DNA of 64,000 nucleotides from Castellaniella hirudinis (GCF_042651965.1 NZ_JBHSDY010000010.1:434001-498000), one strand, 5' to 3'. Counted from the stretch's first letter, positions 25,132-33,887 are shown. Notes: a model not told the origin generated them from the sequence alone. A program made the numbers and translations.

Positions 25132-25905
25132 GTGGCCCGTTCGCGCGCCGACCGGGACGCCTGGCAGGCGGCCATCGAGGCTGACCTGCCGACCCTGTCG
25201 GAAGAATACGGCATCCGCTACCTGCACTTTGATTCGGAATGGATCCAGGGGGCGATGCGCATCGCCCGGCCGTCCGAACTGGTGCTGGCCTATACCCAGC
25301 AGATGATGGCCTGGCTGCTGTTCGCCTCGGCCGGCGCGCGCGATCGCGTCGGCATCCTGGGGCTGGGCGCCGGTTCGCTGCTGCGCTTCACCTTGCGGCA
25401 TACCCGGTCCCCGGTCGAGACGGTCGAACGCAATCCCGCCGTCACGTCCCTGTGCCAGGCCTTCTTTCGCCTGCCTGGCAGCGCGCGCTCCGTCATCGAT
25501 CATGCCGATGCGCGTGATTGGGTGGCCGAACCGGGCAGGGCGGGGCGCTACCGGGCGCTGATGGTGGACCTGTACGACAGCCGGGCCGAAGGTCCGGTGT
25601 GCGGCGATCCCGCCTTCTACCGGGACTGCTGCCGGATCCTGGACGAGCCGGGCGTGATGAGCGTGAACCTGTTCGGCAACCACGAAAGCTTCGAGGAAAA
25701 CCTGCGCGGCATCCGCGCGGCCTTCAACGGGCGCGTGCTGTGCCTGCCGGAGATCGATGAGGGCAATACGGTGGTCCTGGCCTTCAAGGGCGATGCCCTG
25801 GACCTGTCGCGCCAGGAACTGCTGGATCGGGCCGAGCAACTGGAGTCCCGCACCGGCCTGCCGGCGCGGCGCTGGGCGCGTTCGCTGCTGACGGGATCGT
25901 CCTGA
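25132..25905 (+). CDS. Spermidine-synthase-like SAM-fold protein
   Basis: This protein (257 residues from GTG 25132, two bases after the thiolase stop) has the Rossmann-like fold of the spermidine/spermine synthase family. The nucleotide-binding segment VGILGLGAGSLLRFTLRH is followed by an acidic strand (VETVERNP) and the ALMVDLYDS segment. It departs from true SpeE, which has GGGDG and a conserved DxxDP motif, so it more probably represents the widespread orphan SpeE-like group of unknown substrate. The C-terminal QELLDRAEQLESRTGLPARRW segment suits a helical tail. Confidence 0.7.
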   Translation: MARSRADRDAWQAAIEADLPTLSEEYGIRYLHFDSEWIQGAMRIARPSELVLAYTQQMMAWLLFASAGARDRVGILGLGAGSLLRFTLRHTRSPVETVERNPAVTSLCQAFFRLPGSARSVIDHADARDWVAEPGRAGRYRALMVDLYDSRAEGPVCGDPAFYRDCCRILDEPGVMSVNLFGNHESFEENLRGIRAAFNGRVLCLPEIDEGNTVVLAFKGDALDLSRQELLDRAEQLESRTGLPARRWARSLLTGSS

Positions 25906-25997
25906 GGGGCGTTGGGTGAAGGCGGCAAACGCGAGTTGATGGGCGCGGGGGCGGACTCATAAAATTCCATCGTTGGCCTTGGCCGACAAAACCAACG

Positions 25998-26160
25998 TCT
26001 TCAGGGCGGGGCGCAATTCCCCACCGGCGGTAGGCGAAGCTGCGGCGCAATGCCGCAGGGTCTTTGCGAGCCCGCGAGCGCTCCTGGCACTGCGCCGGGA
26101 GGTCAGCAGATCTGGTCCCATGCCAGAGCCGACGGTCACAGTCCGGATGAAAGAAGATCG
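25998..26160 (+). ncRNA. FMN riboswitch (RFN element)
   Basis: The leader of ribB contains the conserved RFN blocks in order: TTCAGGGCGGGG, then AATTCCCCACCGGCGGTA, GAGCCCGCGAGC, a variable stem, CAGCAGATCTGGT, CCAGAGCCGACGGT and AGTCCGGATGAAAGAAG. These form the six-helix FMN aptamer. Bound FMN should lower expression of the riboflavin gene 110 bases downstream, probably by hiding its ribosome-binding site or by termination. Confidence 0.95.
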
Positions 26161-26271
26161 GCAGCGGCATGGTTCTGCATGCAAAGGGTCTGTATGACCT
26201 CTTGCCGCAGGGGCGTGTCCGGCTGCGTGCCCCGAAAACGTCTTCTCAAACTTTCAGCGAGGAGCGTTTAT

Positions 26272-26952
26272 ATGTCCTACCCTCAAGTCGCGGAGCGCAC
26301 GGCGCCCGCATTGCCTCAAACCCTTTGCAGTCCTGAAACCGTTCATGAGCGCGTTCGCGCGGCGCTGGATGCCGTGCGCGCCGGTGTGCCGGTGGTCTTG
26401 ATGGATGACGACGATCGTGAGAACGAGGCCGATCTGATCCTGGCCGCCGAGCGCCTGACCGAGCGCACCATGGCCCAACTGATCCGCGATGGCAGCGGTA
26501 TTGTCTGCCTGTGCCTGACTGACGAGGTCATCGAGCGGCTGCAATTGCCGCAGATGGTGTCGGACAACGGCAGCGCGTTCGGCACCGCGTTCACCGTGAC
26601 CATCGAGGCGCGCCGCGGCGTCACGACGGGGGTCAGCGCGCGTGACAGGCTCACCACCATCCGGGCGGCGATTGCCGACGATGCCCGGCCCGAGGATGTG
26701 GTGCGGCCCGGGCATGTCTTTCCCCTGAGGGCGCATCCCGGCGGGGTGCTTGCTCGTCGGGGACACACGGAGGGCTCCGTGTGCCTGGCCTCGCTGGCCG
26801 GCCTGCGCCCGATGGGCGTTTTGTGTGAACTGATGAACCCGGACGGCACGATGGCGCGTGGCGCCCAAGTGGCCGATTACGCCCGCCGGCATGGCCTGCC
26901 GCTGTTGACCATCGCGGAACTGGCGGCCTATTGCCGGGAACAAGCGGTTTAA
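26272..26952 (+). CDS. ribB: 3,4-dihydroxy-2-butanone-4-phosphate synthase
   Basis: The 226-residue product converts ribulose 5-phosphate to 3,4-dihydroxy-2-butanone 4-phosphate plus formate in riboflavin synthesis. Conserved elements are present: VVLMDDDDRENEADLI (acidic metal/substrate loop), LIRDGSGIVCLCL, TTGVSARDRLTTIR, and RPGHVFPLRA. It is a stand-alone RibB without a fused GTP cyclohydrolase II. GCGAGGAGCG precedes ATG 26272, and the FMN riboswitch controls it. Its stop overlaps the convergent TetR gene's end by four bases. Confidence 0.95.
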   Translation: MSYPQVAERTAPALPQTLCSPETVHERVRAALDAVRAGVPVVLMDDDDRENEADLILAAERLTERTMAQLIRDGSGIVCLCLTDEVIERLQLPQMVSDNGSAFGTAFTVTIEARRGVTTGVSARDRLTTIRAAIADDARPEDVVRPGHVFPLRAHPGGVLARRGHTEGSVCLASLAGLRPMGVLCELMNPDGTMARGAQVADYARRHGLPLLTIAELAAYCREQAV

Positions 26953-27578
26953 TCCGTGCGCCGCTGCTGACCGCACAAGTAGCCGTCCAGCATGTCGATG
27001 ATGGCTTGCTCGACCTGCCGGGCGGGATGGGGGGCGCCCGGCGGGATGACGGCTGCATGGATCAGCGACTCCATGGCTTGCAGCACCATCCATGTGGCCA
27101 GGTCCCGATCGGCGGGCACGATCTCGTCGCGGTGGTCTTCCAGCAATTGCCGGATGCGGCGTCGGATGCCTTGGTCGGCCGGGCTTTGATCGGGCGGTGC
27201 ATCGAAGAACGGGAATTCCTTCTCCAGCACGCGATGCAATTCGGGTGCGACCTGGTGCGCCGCCAGCCAGGCGTGCACGACGGCGGCCAGCTTTCCACGC
27301 AAGCCCGGTGGATGCGAGCCCGCCAGCACGGTTTCCATGGCGGCATGCATTTCCATTGCGTGCCGCTCGTGCAATGCCGTGAGCAGGGAGTCCTTGTTGG
27401 GAAAGTACTGGTAGACGGAGCCGACGCTGACGCCGGCGCGCTCGGCCACCAGGTTGGTGTTGGTTCCGGCGTAGCCGCGCTCGGTCAAAACGCGAGCCGT
27501 GGCTTCCAGGACGGCATCCACCAAGGCGCGGGAACGGCTCTGACGCGGGATGCGGCGTGGTTGAGGCAGGGCGGGCAT
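26949..27578 (-). CDS. TetR-family repressor (divergent from MFS transporter)
   Basis: This 209-residue regulator has an N-terminal TetR helix-turn-helix (about residues 19-65; VLTERGYAGTNTNLVAERAG then VSVGSVYQYFPNKDSLLTAL). Its C-terminal ligand domain resembles the TetR_C group with PDRDLA-type helices. It is divergently transcribed from the MFS gene at 27665, with two inverted repeats in the gap, so it very probably represses both itself and the transporter until a transported compound binds. Confidence 0.9.
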   Translation of the reverse strand: MPALPQPRRIPRQSRSRALVDAVLEATARVLTERGYAGTNTNLVAERAGVSVGSVYQYFPNKDSLLTALHERHAMEMHAAMETVLAGSHPPGLRGKLAAVVHAWLAAHQVAPELHRVLEKEFPFFDAPPDQSPADQGIRRRIRQLLEDHRDEIVPADRDLATWMVLQAMESLIHAAVIPPGAPHPARQVEQAIIDMLDGYLCGQQRRTD

Positions 27579-27606
27579 ACGGCTGTCCGAACGTGAGTTT
27601 CCAATG

Positions 27607-27620
27607 TGAGCAATGACTCA
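27607..27620. promoter_or_regulatory. TetR operator-like repeat, site 1
   Basis: TGAGCAATGACTCA, a 14-bp inverted repeat near the repressor start (which lies at 27578 on the minus strand). It shares the TGAGCA half with site 2 and is less symmetrical. Confidence 0.5.
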
Positions 27621-27627
27621 TATTATG

Positions 27628-27656
27628 CCAAATATCGAGCAAATGCTCATATTTGG
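27628..27656. promoter_or_regulatory. TetR operator, near-perfect 29-bp inverted repeat, site 2
   Basis: Outer arms CCAAATAT and ATATTTGG and inner arms GAGC and GCTC flank AAAT; one extra C at 27636 is the only break in symmetry. The right end overlaps the Shine-Dalgarno region (GGAG, 27655-27658) of the MFS gene starting at 27665, well placed to block its transcription. Confidence 0.75.
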
Positions 27657-27664
27657 AGTTGTGG

Positions 27665-28888
27665 ATGTCTTCTCGTTCTGATGTCACTGCGGCCGGTGCG
27701 GCCCATCCGCCGCCCGTCGTCGGCGTTTTTCTCAAACTCTTGCCGATCACGCTGGCGGTGTTCATCGCCTTCCTCACCATCGGCTTGCTGCTGCCCGTCC
27801 TGCCGCTGCACGTGTCCGATGCATTGGGCATGAGCACCCTGATGGTTGGGATGGTCATCGGCACGCAGTTCGCCGCCGCCCTGCTGTCTCGCGCCTGGGC
27901 CGGGAATCTGGCCGACACGCGGGGGGCCAAGCGCGCCGTGGTCACGGGCTTCCTGTTTGCGTCCTGCTCCGGGGGCGCTTATCTCGTGTCTCTGGCCTTC
28001 CTCTCCGCGCCGACGGCCTCCGTCTGGATTCTGCTGTTGGGCCGTGTATTGCTGGGCTGCGGCGAGAGCCTGATCGTGACGGGCGCCTTGAGTTGGGGCG
28101 TCGGGCTCGTTGGCCCGCAGAATGCCGGCAAGGTCATGGCGTGGGTCGGCATTGCCATGTATGGCGCTTACGCCGTGGGCGCTCCCGTCGGCATGGTCGT
28201 CCAGGAAGGGTATGGATTCGCCGGCATCTGCGTTGCCGCCGCCATCCTGCCCGTGCTGGCGCTGGTACTCGTCCTGAATGTGCGGGCGATCGCCCCGACG
28301 GCCGCCCGCCGCACGCCGTTCTACAAGGTGCTGGGCGCCGTGTGGGGCGCGGGGATCGGCCTGGCGCTTTGCAGTGTGGGCTTCGGCGTCATCACGGCAT
28401 TCATCGCCTTGCTGTTCGCCGCCCGGGAGTGGGGCGATGCCTCGCTGGCATTCACAGCTTTCGGGCTGGCGTTCATCGGCGCCCGCATCTTCTTCGGCCA
28501 TCTGCCCGACAAACTGGGCGGCGCCCGTGTGGCCCTGGTCTGCGTATGCATCGAGGCTGCGGGGCAACTGCTCATCTGGGGCGCCCAGACGCCTGTCATG
28601 GCCTATGCCGGCGCCGCGTTGACGGGTTTGGGGTATTCGCTCGCTTTCCCGGGTTTCGGCGTGGAGGCCGTGCGCCGCGCACCGCCGCAGAGCCGGGGCG
28701 TCGCCATGGGGGCCTATGTGGCTTTCCTGGATATTTCGCTAGGGCTCACCGGCCCGGTGTCGGGCGCGGTGGCCGGGGCATGGGGGATCGAAACCGTTTA
28801 TCTCGCAGGCGCCGTCGCCGTGGCGCTGTCCGTGCTGATCGCGATGCGCCTGCTGGCCTCCGGATCGAAGGGAAGCCGCCATGCCTGA
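27665..28888 (+). CDS. Major facilitator superfamily transporter (YhhS-like)
   Basis: The product (407 residues) has about 12 predicted membrane helices and the MFS loop signature between helices 2 and 3 (GNLADTRGAKRAVVTG, a D-R-x-G-x-K/R form). A similar half-motif recurs in the second half (GHLPDKLGGARVALV). It most resembles the YhhS/arabinose-efflux group of exporters. ATG 27665 follows TTTGGAGTTGTGG. Repression by the divergent TetR protein suggests efflux of a toxic or signalling compound. Confidence 0.85.
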   Translation: MSSRSDVTAAGAAHPPPVVGVFLKLLPITLAVFIAFLTIGLLLPVLPLHVSDALGMSTLMVGMVIGTQFAAALLSRAWAGNLADTRGAKRAVVTGFLFASCSGGAYLVSLAFLSAPTASVWILLLGRVLLGCGESLIVTGALSWGVGLVGPQNAGKVMAWVGIAMYGAYAVGAPVGMVVQEGYGFAGICVAAAILPVLALVLVLNVRAIAPTAARRTPFYKVLGAVWGAGIGLALCSVGFGVITAFIALLFAAREWGDASLAFTAFGLAFIGARIFFGHLPDKLGGARVALVCVCIEAAGQLLIWGAQTPVMAYAGAALTGLGYSLAFPGFGVEAVRRAPPQSRGVAMGAYVAFLDISLGLTGPVSGAVAGAWGIETVYLAGAVAVALSVLIAMRLLASGSKGSRHA

Positions 28889-28984
28889 GGCCGGGCTTGG
28901 CAACAAGCCCCCACGCTTCCATGCTGACGCATGGCGCGCTGCCCCCCGAGGGGGCGCTTTTTGCCTTGGGGGCGGCCCGGCAAC

Positions 28985-29020
28985 AAAAAAGCCGCACCTC
29001 GTGGCGAGAGCGGCTTTTTT
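28985..29020. terminator. Bidirectional intrinsic terminator
   Basis: An 11-bp stem AAAAAAGCCGC/GCGGCTTTTTT with a 14-base loop gives six T on either strand. It ends both the MFS gene (plus strand) and the tRNA-Val transcript (minus strand). Confidence 0.88.
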
Positions 29021-29051
29021 GGGCGGGGTTGGGCAACCCTTGCAAGAATTC

Positions 29052-29128
29052 TGGTAGGCAGTACTGGATTCGAACCAGCGACCTCTACGATGTCAACGTA
29101 GCGCTCTAACCAACTGAGCTAACCGCCT
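29052..29128 (-). tRNA. tRNA-Val (anticodon GAC)
   Basis: On the minus strand the sequence folds as a 77-base tRNA: acceptor AGGCGGT with ACTGCCT, D-arm TTAGCTCAGTTGGTTAGAG, anticodon stem CTACG/CGTAG around the loop TTGACAT (anticodon GAC), and T-arm GGTTCGAATCC. The CCA end is encoded. The intrinsic terminator at 28985-29020 follows it. Confidence 0.96.
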
Positions 29129-29224
29129 GCAAGAAAGAACGAAATTATAGGGGGCGTTTTGCGGCCTGTCAAACGATCCGGGCAACCCGAATCAGGGGCT
29201 GAGACGCCGCCCCGCAACAGCCCC

Positions 29225-30115
29225 TTATTTCACGCTGATGAACGGCACGGCCGAGCCCGGGACCATGGTCCCGGGCAGCTTGCCGTCCCACTGTTCGGCG
29301 GCGATCAGTTGCACGAGGCTGGGGTTCTCGCGCAGCGCCTTGCCCTTGGCTTCGATGGCGGCGGCCTCGGCTTCGCCGGCCAGGCGTACGGCCTGGGCGC
29401 GGGCTTGCGCCTCGGCGACCACGGAGTCGGCGCGGCCCTTGGCCTGCGTGACCGCGATCTGGGCGTTGATGCGCTCGGTCTCCAGGTTCTGCTGGCGCGT
29501 GAAGACGGCGACCTCGGCCTTCATCCGGTCCTCGACGCTGGCCTCGTAGGCGGGGGAATAGCCGATTTCCTCGATCTGCACACCCTCGATATGGATCGGC
29601 TGGTCTTCGACACTGTGCCGCAGGGCGTCGCTGATGCCCATGGTCAGCTTGGCGCGGTCCTGCACGGCGGAAATCGCCGTGAATTGCCCGAAGATGGTCT
29701 TGACCTGGTCGGGCACCTTGCGTTCCAGCAGCCGCGCGCTCATGGACGGGATCGAACCGTAGCGCGCGTAGAGCATGTCCACCCGGTCGGCCGGCACGCT
29801 GTAGGTGACGGACACCACCAGCGTTGCGGGCTGCTGGTCGCGGCTGTAGGCCTCGACCTGCTCGAATTTGACGACGTGCGATTGCGTGCTGACGCGTGCA
29901 TAGCTGTCGACGAAAGGCAGCTTGAAATGCAGGCCCGGCTCGGCCACGCCGGTGATGGCCCCGTTGCGCAGCGTGACGGCGCGCTCTCTTTGGTCGACGG
30001 TGTACCAGGACTCGAATGAGGCGCCGATGAGAGCCAGAATGATGATGCCCAGCGCCACCAGCGAGGCGCTGCCGCCCGCCTTGCGCAGCGGGTGCACATT
30101 GTCCTTGCGTTCCAT
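29225..30115 (-). CDS. SPFH/band-7 (prohibitin-like) membrane protein
   Basis: The 296-residue protein has one N-terminal membrane helix (about 16-34), an SPFH domain (QRERAVTLRNGAITGVAEPG, HFKLPFVDSYARVSTQSHVV), and a long Ala/Glu-rich coiled coil ending near the C-terminus. It resembles HflC/prohibitin-like scaffolds but stands alone, without an HflK partner or NfeD protease. ATG 30115 is chosen because AAGGAAAA lies 7 bases before it; the frame is open another 72 codons without a credible ribosome site. It is divergent from thrS. Confidence 0.85.
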   Translation of the reverse strand: MERKDNVHPLRKAGGSASLVALGIIILALIGASFESWYTVDQRERAVTLRNGAITGVAEPGLHFKLPFVDSYARVSTQSHVVKFEQVEAYSRDQQPATLVVSVTYSVPADRVDMLYARYGSIPSMSARLLERKVPDQVKTIFGQFTAISAVQDRAKLTMGISDALRHSVEDQPIHIEGVQIEEIGYSPAYEASVEDRMKAEVAVFTRQQNLETERINAQIAVTQAKGRADSVVAEAQARAQAVRLAGEAEAAAIEAKGKALRENPSLVQLIAAEQWDGKLPGTMVPGSAVPFISVK

Positions 30116-30348
30116 GAAATTTTCCTTTTTGTCCCGATTGGCTTGTGTATTCATCGGGCTGTTTGTCGTTGAGGCTGAAAAGCGGCGAAAGAGTAGCAGT
30201 TTGTGCCGTTTGTTGTCGGATCGCCTCGTATCAAATTGATTGTTGCCCGTCCGATTGCTACACTTGACAGGTTCCCTCCTGCACGACAAATTCAGGCTTT
30301 TTATCGACGCGGCGCAGGCCGCGTTTCGCATTTTCAGGACACGCTTAC

Positions 30349-32295
30349 ATGGTTTGCATCACCCTTCCTGACGGTTCGCAGCGCGAATTCGACCATCCCG
30401 TTTCCGTGCACGAGGTCGCGCGTTCCATCGGGACCGGGTTGGGCAAGGCTACGCTGGCGGGCAAACTGACCGTGGACGGGCAGCCGGCGCGGCTGGTGGA
30501 CGCCAGCCACGTGATCGACCAGGATGCGGGCCTGAGCATCGTCACCGACAAGGACCCCGAGGGCCTGGATCTGATCCGCCACTCGACGGCGCACTTGCTG
30601 GCCTACGCGGTCAAGTCCCTGTTTCCCGACGCCCAGGTCACCATCGGCCCGGTGATCGACAACGGCTTTTATTACGACTTCTCGTACAAGCGCGCCTTCA
30701 CGCCCGAAGACCTGACCGCCATCGAAAAGAAGATGGCCGAACTGGCGCGCCGCGACGAAGTCGTCACGCGCGAGGAATGGGACCGCGACGAGGCCGTGAA
30801 GTTTTTCCGTGGCATCGGCGAGGCTTACAAGGCCGAGATCATCGCCTCGATCCCCACCAACGAAAAGATCAGCCTGTACCGCGAGGGCGATTTCATCGAC
30901 CTGTGCCGCGGCCCGCACGTGCCGTCCACCGGCCGCCTGCGGGTGTTCAAACTGATGAAGGTCGCCGGAGCCTACTGGCGCGGCGACAGCAACAACGAAA
31001 TGCTGCAGCGCATTTACGGCACCGCCTGGGCCCGCAAGGAAGACCAGGACGCCTATCTGCACATGCTCGAACAGGCCGAATTGCGCGATCACCGCCGCAT
31101 CGGCCGCGAACTGGACCTGTTCCACTTCCAGGACGAGGCCCCGGGCCTGATCTTCTGGCACCCCAAGGGCTGGACGGTCTGGCAGCAGGTCGAGCAATAC
31201 ATGCGCCAGGTGTACCAGGACAACGGCTACCAGGAAGTCAAGGCGCCGCAGATTCTGGACCTGTCCCTGTGGAAGAAAACCGGCCACTGGGACAACTACC
31301 AGGAAAACATGTTCACGACGGAATCCGAGAACCGCGTGTATGGCTTGAAGCCCATGAACTGTCCGGGCCACGTGCAGATCTTCAACGCCGGCCTGCACTC
31401 CTACCGTGAACTGCCGCTGCGCTACGGTGAATTCGGCCAGTGCCACCGCAACGAGCCCTCCGGTTCGCTGCACGGCATGATGCGCGTGCGCGGTTTCACC
31501 CAGGACGACGGCCACATTTTCTGCACCGAAGACCAGCTTCAGGCCGAATGCGCCGCTTTCACGCGGCTGCTGCAAAAGGTCTACGCCGACTTCGGTTTCA
31601 CCGAGATCCTGTACAAGGTCGCCACCCGTCCCGAAAAGCGCATCGGCGCCGACGAGGTCTGGGACAAGGCCGAAAAGGCCTTGATGGACAGCCTGGACCT
31701 GTCGCATTGCGAGTACGAAGTGTCCGAAGGCGAGGGCGCCTTCTACGGGCCGAAGATCGAATACACCCTGAAGGACGCCATCGGCCGCCATTGGCAGTGC
31801 GGCACCATCCAGGTGGACTTTTCCATGCCGCAGCGTCTGGGGGCTGAATACGTCGATGCCCAGGACCAGCGCCGCACGCCGGTGATGCTGCATCGGGCCA
31901 TCCTGGGCTCTCTGGAGCGCTTCATCGGCATGCTGATCGAAAACCACGCCGGGGCGCTGCCCGCCTGGCTGGCGCCGCAGCATGCCGTGGTCTGCTGCAT
32001 CTCCGACAGTTCCGCCGCCTATGCCGAACAACTGGCCCGCGACCTGAAACAACAGGGCCTGCGCGTGTCCGCCGACGTGCGGGGCGAAAAGATCACCCGT
32101 AAAATCCGCGAACATAGCCTGCAGAAAATCCCGTATATTCTGGTCGTTGGCGACAAGGAACGCGAATCCGGCGCCGTGTCCGTGCGCGGACGCGGCAATC
32201 AGGATCTGGGCTCGATGCCGGTGGCGGATTTCACCGCCCGGCTGAAGCACGAAATCTCGACTCGTCAGCAGGGAACCGAACCGGCCCAGGCCTGA
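30349..32295 (+). CDS. thrS: Threonyl-tRNA synthetase
   Basis: The product (648 residues) is a full-length class II synthetase: TGS domain (1-60), editing domain with the HxxxH-type motif HSTAHLLAYAV and CRGPHVPSTG, catalytic core with MNCPGHVQIF, motif 2 (GQCHRNEPSGSLHGMMRVRGF without interruption around 365-385), and the anticodon-binding domain. It charges tRNA-Thr and edits Ser-tRNA-Thr. It leads the infC gene by 37 bases as in most bacteria. Confidence 0.98.
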   Translation: MVCITLPDGSQREFDHPVSVHEVARSIGTGLGKATLAGKLTVDGQPARLVDASHVIDQDAGLSIVTDKDPEGLDLIRHSTAHLLAYAVKSLFPDAQVTIGPVIDNGFYYDFSYKRAFTPEDLTAIEKKMAELARRDEVVTREEWDRDEAVKFFRGIGEAYKAEIIASIPTNEKISLYREGDFIDLCRGPHVPSTGRLRVFKLMKVAGAYWRGDSNNEMLQRIYGTAWARKEDQDAYLHMLEQAELRDHRRIGRELDLFHFQDEAPGLIFWHPKGWTVWQQVEQYMRQVYQDNGYQEVKAPQILDLSLWKKTGHWDNYQENMFTTESENRVYGLKPMNCPGHVQIFNAGLHSYRELPLRYGEFGQCHRNEPSGSLHGMMRVRGFTQDDGHIFCTEDQLQAECAAFTRLLQKVYADFGFTEILYKVATRPEKRIGADEVWDKAEKALMDSLDLSHCEYEVSEGEGAFYGPKIEYTLKDAIGRHWQCGTIQVDFSMPQRLGAEYVDAQDQRRTPVMLHRAILGSLERFIGMLIENHAGALPAWLAPQHAVVCCISDSSAAYAEQLARDLKQQGLRVSADVRGEKITRKIREHSLQKIPYILVVGDKERESGAVSVRGRGNQDLGSMPVADFTARLKHEISTRQQGTEPAQA

Positions 32296-32332
32296 TTCGC
32301 CCCTTTTTTATCAACTCACAGGAGTTTTAGAC

Positions 32333-32854
32333 ATCGCAACCGAAAAGAAACACCGCGTCAACGGTGATATCCGCATCCACGAAGTCCGTTTGATCGGCGT
32401 GGAAGGCGAACAACTGGGCATCGTCCGTACGGCGGATGCCTTGGCCATGGCCGAACAGAACGACGTCGATCTGGTCGAAATCGCCCCCACGGCCAGCCCC
32501 CCGGTCTGCCGCCTGATGGACTACGGCAAGTTCAAGTACCAGGAACAGAAGCGCCAGGCCGAGGCCCGTTCCCGCCAGAAGGTCATCCAGGTCAAGGAAG
32601 TCAAATTCCGCCCGGGCACCGACGAAGGCGACTATCAGGTCAAGCTGCGCAATCTGCGCCGCTTCCTCGAGGACGGCGACAAGGCCAAGGTCACGCTGCG
32701 TTTCCGCGGCCGCGAAATGGCCCACCAGGAACTGGGCATGCGTGTGCTCGAACGGGTGCGCGATGACCTGGGCGAGCTGGTGCTGGTCGAGGCCATGCCC
32801 AAGCTCGAAGGCCGCCAGATGGTGATGGTGCTGGCACCGCGCAAAAAAGCCTGA
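32333..32854 (+). CDS. infC: Translation initiation factor IF-3, ATC start
   Basis: The 173-residue IF-3 begins at the rare codon ATC 32333 (ATCGCAACCGAAAAG), eight bases after AGGAG. No ATG, GTG or TTG exists in frame between the thrS end and TTG 32390, and starting there would remove the conserved RVNGDIRIHEVRLIG N-terminus. A non-AUG start lets IF-3 repress its own translation, as known for AUU in Escherichia coli. Conserved segments include VEIAPTASPPVCRLMDYGKF and TLRFRGREMAHQELG. Unlike the usual order, rpmI and rplT do not follow it. Confidence 0.95.
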   Translation: MATEKKHRVNGDIRIHEVRLIGVEGEQLGIVRTADALAMAEQNDVDLVEIAPTASPPVCRLMDYGKFKYQEQKRQAEARSRQKVIQVKEVKFRPGTDEGDYQVKLRNLRRFLEDGDKAKVTLRFRGREMAHQELGMRVLERVRDDLGELVLVEAMPKLEGRQMVMVLAPRKKA

Positions 32855-32866
32855 TGGGATCGGACG

Positions 32867-32892
32867 TGAAATGGTCCCTGTGGGCCATTTCA
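32867..32892 (+). terminator. Hairpin between infC and gshB
   Basis: TGAAATGG and CCATTTCA, extended inward by CCC/GGG across one unpaired T, form an 11-bp stem with a TGT loop. There is no T-run, so it may be a pause, processing or weak termination site at the point where the usual infC-rpmI linkage is broken. Confidence 0.45.
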
Positions 32893-32924
32893 TGCCCATC
32901 GCTGCAAGAGGCATAGAGGCATTC

Positions 32925-33887
32925 ATGCATTTTCTGTTCGTCATCGATCCGCTGCCTGCCTTGAAGGCCTGGAAGGATTCCTCGGTCGCCGTCATGCGCA
33001 GTCTGGCCGCGCAGGGGCATGAATTCAGCTTTGCCACGATGGGCGACCTGTACATCCAGGAAGGCCGCGTGCGGGTTGCGGCCACGGCGATGCGCCTGCG
33101 CGCCGACGCCGACTGGCACGGCCACGACTGGTGGACACAGGACGTCGCGCCGCGCGAATGCGCGCTGGCCGATTTCGACGGCGTGCTGATGCGCAAGGAT
33201 CCGCCCTTCGACATGGAGTACGTCTACGCGACGCACCTGTTCGATTATGCGGCGGCGCAGGGCGCGCGCGTGTTCAACGCCGGGTCGGCCATCCGCAACC
33301 ACCCCGAAAAGCTCGCCATCACTGAATTCCCGCAGTACACGGCGCCGACGCTGGTCAGCCGCGACATGGCGCGGTTGCGCGCATTCCAGGCGCAGTACGG
33401 CGACGTCATCGTCAAGCCTTTGGACGGCATGGGCGGCAGCGGCATTTTCCGCCTGCGGCCTGACGAGCCCAATCTGGGCTCCATCCTGGAAGCCCTGACG
33501 GAGATGGGACAGCGCACCATCATGGCGCAACGCTACATCCCGGAAATCCGCGACGGCGACAAGCGCATCCTGATCATCGGCGGCGAGCCGGTGCCCTACG
33601 CCCTGGCGCGTGTGCCGCTGCAGGGCGAGACGCGCGGCAATCTGGCCGCCGGCGGGCGCGGCCGGGCGCAGCCCCTGTCGGCGCGCGATCTGGAACTGGC
33701 CCAGGCCGTGGGCGAGCGGCTGGCGGGACGCGGCTTGCTGCTGATCGGCCTGGACGTGATCGGCGACTACATCACCGAGATCAACGTCACCAGCCCCACC
33801 TGCTTCGTGGAAATCACCGAGCAGACCGGTTTTGACGTGGCCGGCCGCTTCGTCGAAGCCCTGGTCCACGCCGTGAGCGCGTCCTGA
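32925..33887 (+). CDS. gshB: Glutathione synthetase
   Basis: The 320-residue ATP-grasp enzyme joins gamma-glutamylcysteine and glycine. Typical segments are HFLFVIDPLPALKAWKDSS (N-terminus), FDGVLMRKDPPFDMEYVYAT, VIVKPLDGMGGSGIFRL (ATP-grasp Gly loop) and GLDVIGDYITEINVTSPTC. ATG 32925 matches the family start; the frame is open upstream only by chance. The PTS EIIA gene starts immediately after its stop. gshA, often its neighbour in this lineage, is not in the window. Confidence 0.96.
   Translation: MHFLFVIDPLPALKAWKDSSVAVMRSLAAQGHEFSFATMGDLYIQEGRVRVAATAMRLRADADWHGHDWWTQDVAPRECALADFDGVLMRKDPPFDMEYVYATHLFDYAAAQGARVFNAGSAIRNHPEKLAITEFPQYTAPTLVSRDMARLRAFQAQYGDVIVKPLDGMGGSGIFRLRPDEPNLGSILEALTEMGQRTIMAQRYIPEIRDGDKRILIIGGEPVPYALARVPLQGETRGNLAAGGRGRAQPLSARDLELAQAVGERLAGRGLLLIGLDVIGDYITEINVTSPTCFVEITEQTGFDVAGRFVEALVHAVSAS

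Noticed and set aside
26050..26271. N-terminal extension of RibB reading through the FMN riboswitch
   Set aside because: The open frame overlaps the aptamer, has no family similarity, and ATG 26272 has a proper ribosome-binding site and matches the family N-terminus.
29225..30115. HflC of an HflK-HflC pair
   Set aside because: No hflK is adjacent, the gene is not next to hflX/hfq, and the protein is called only as a stand-alone SPFH member.
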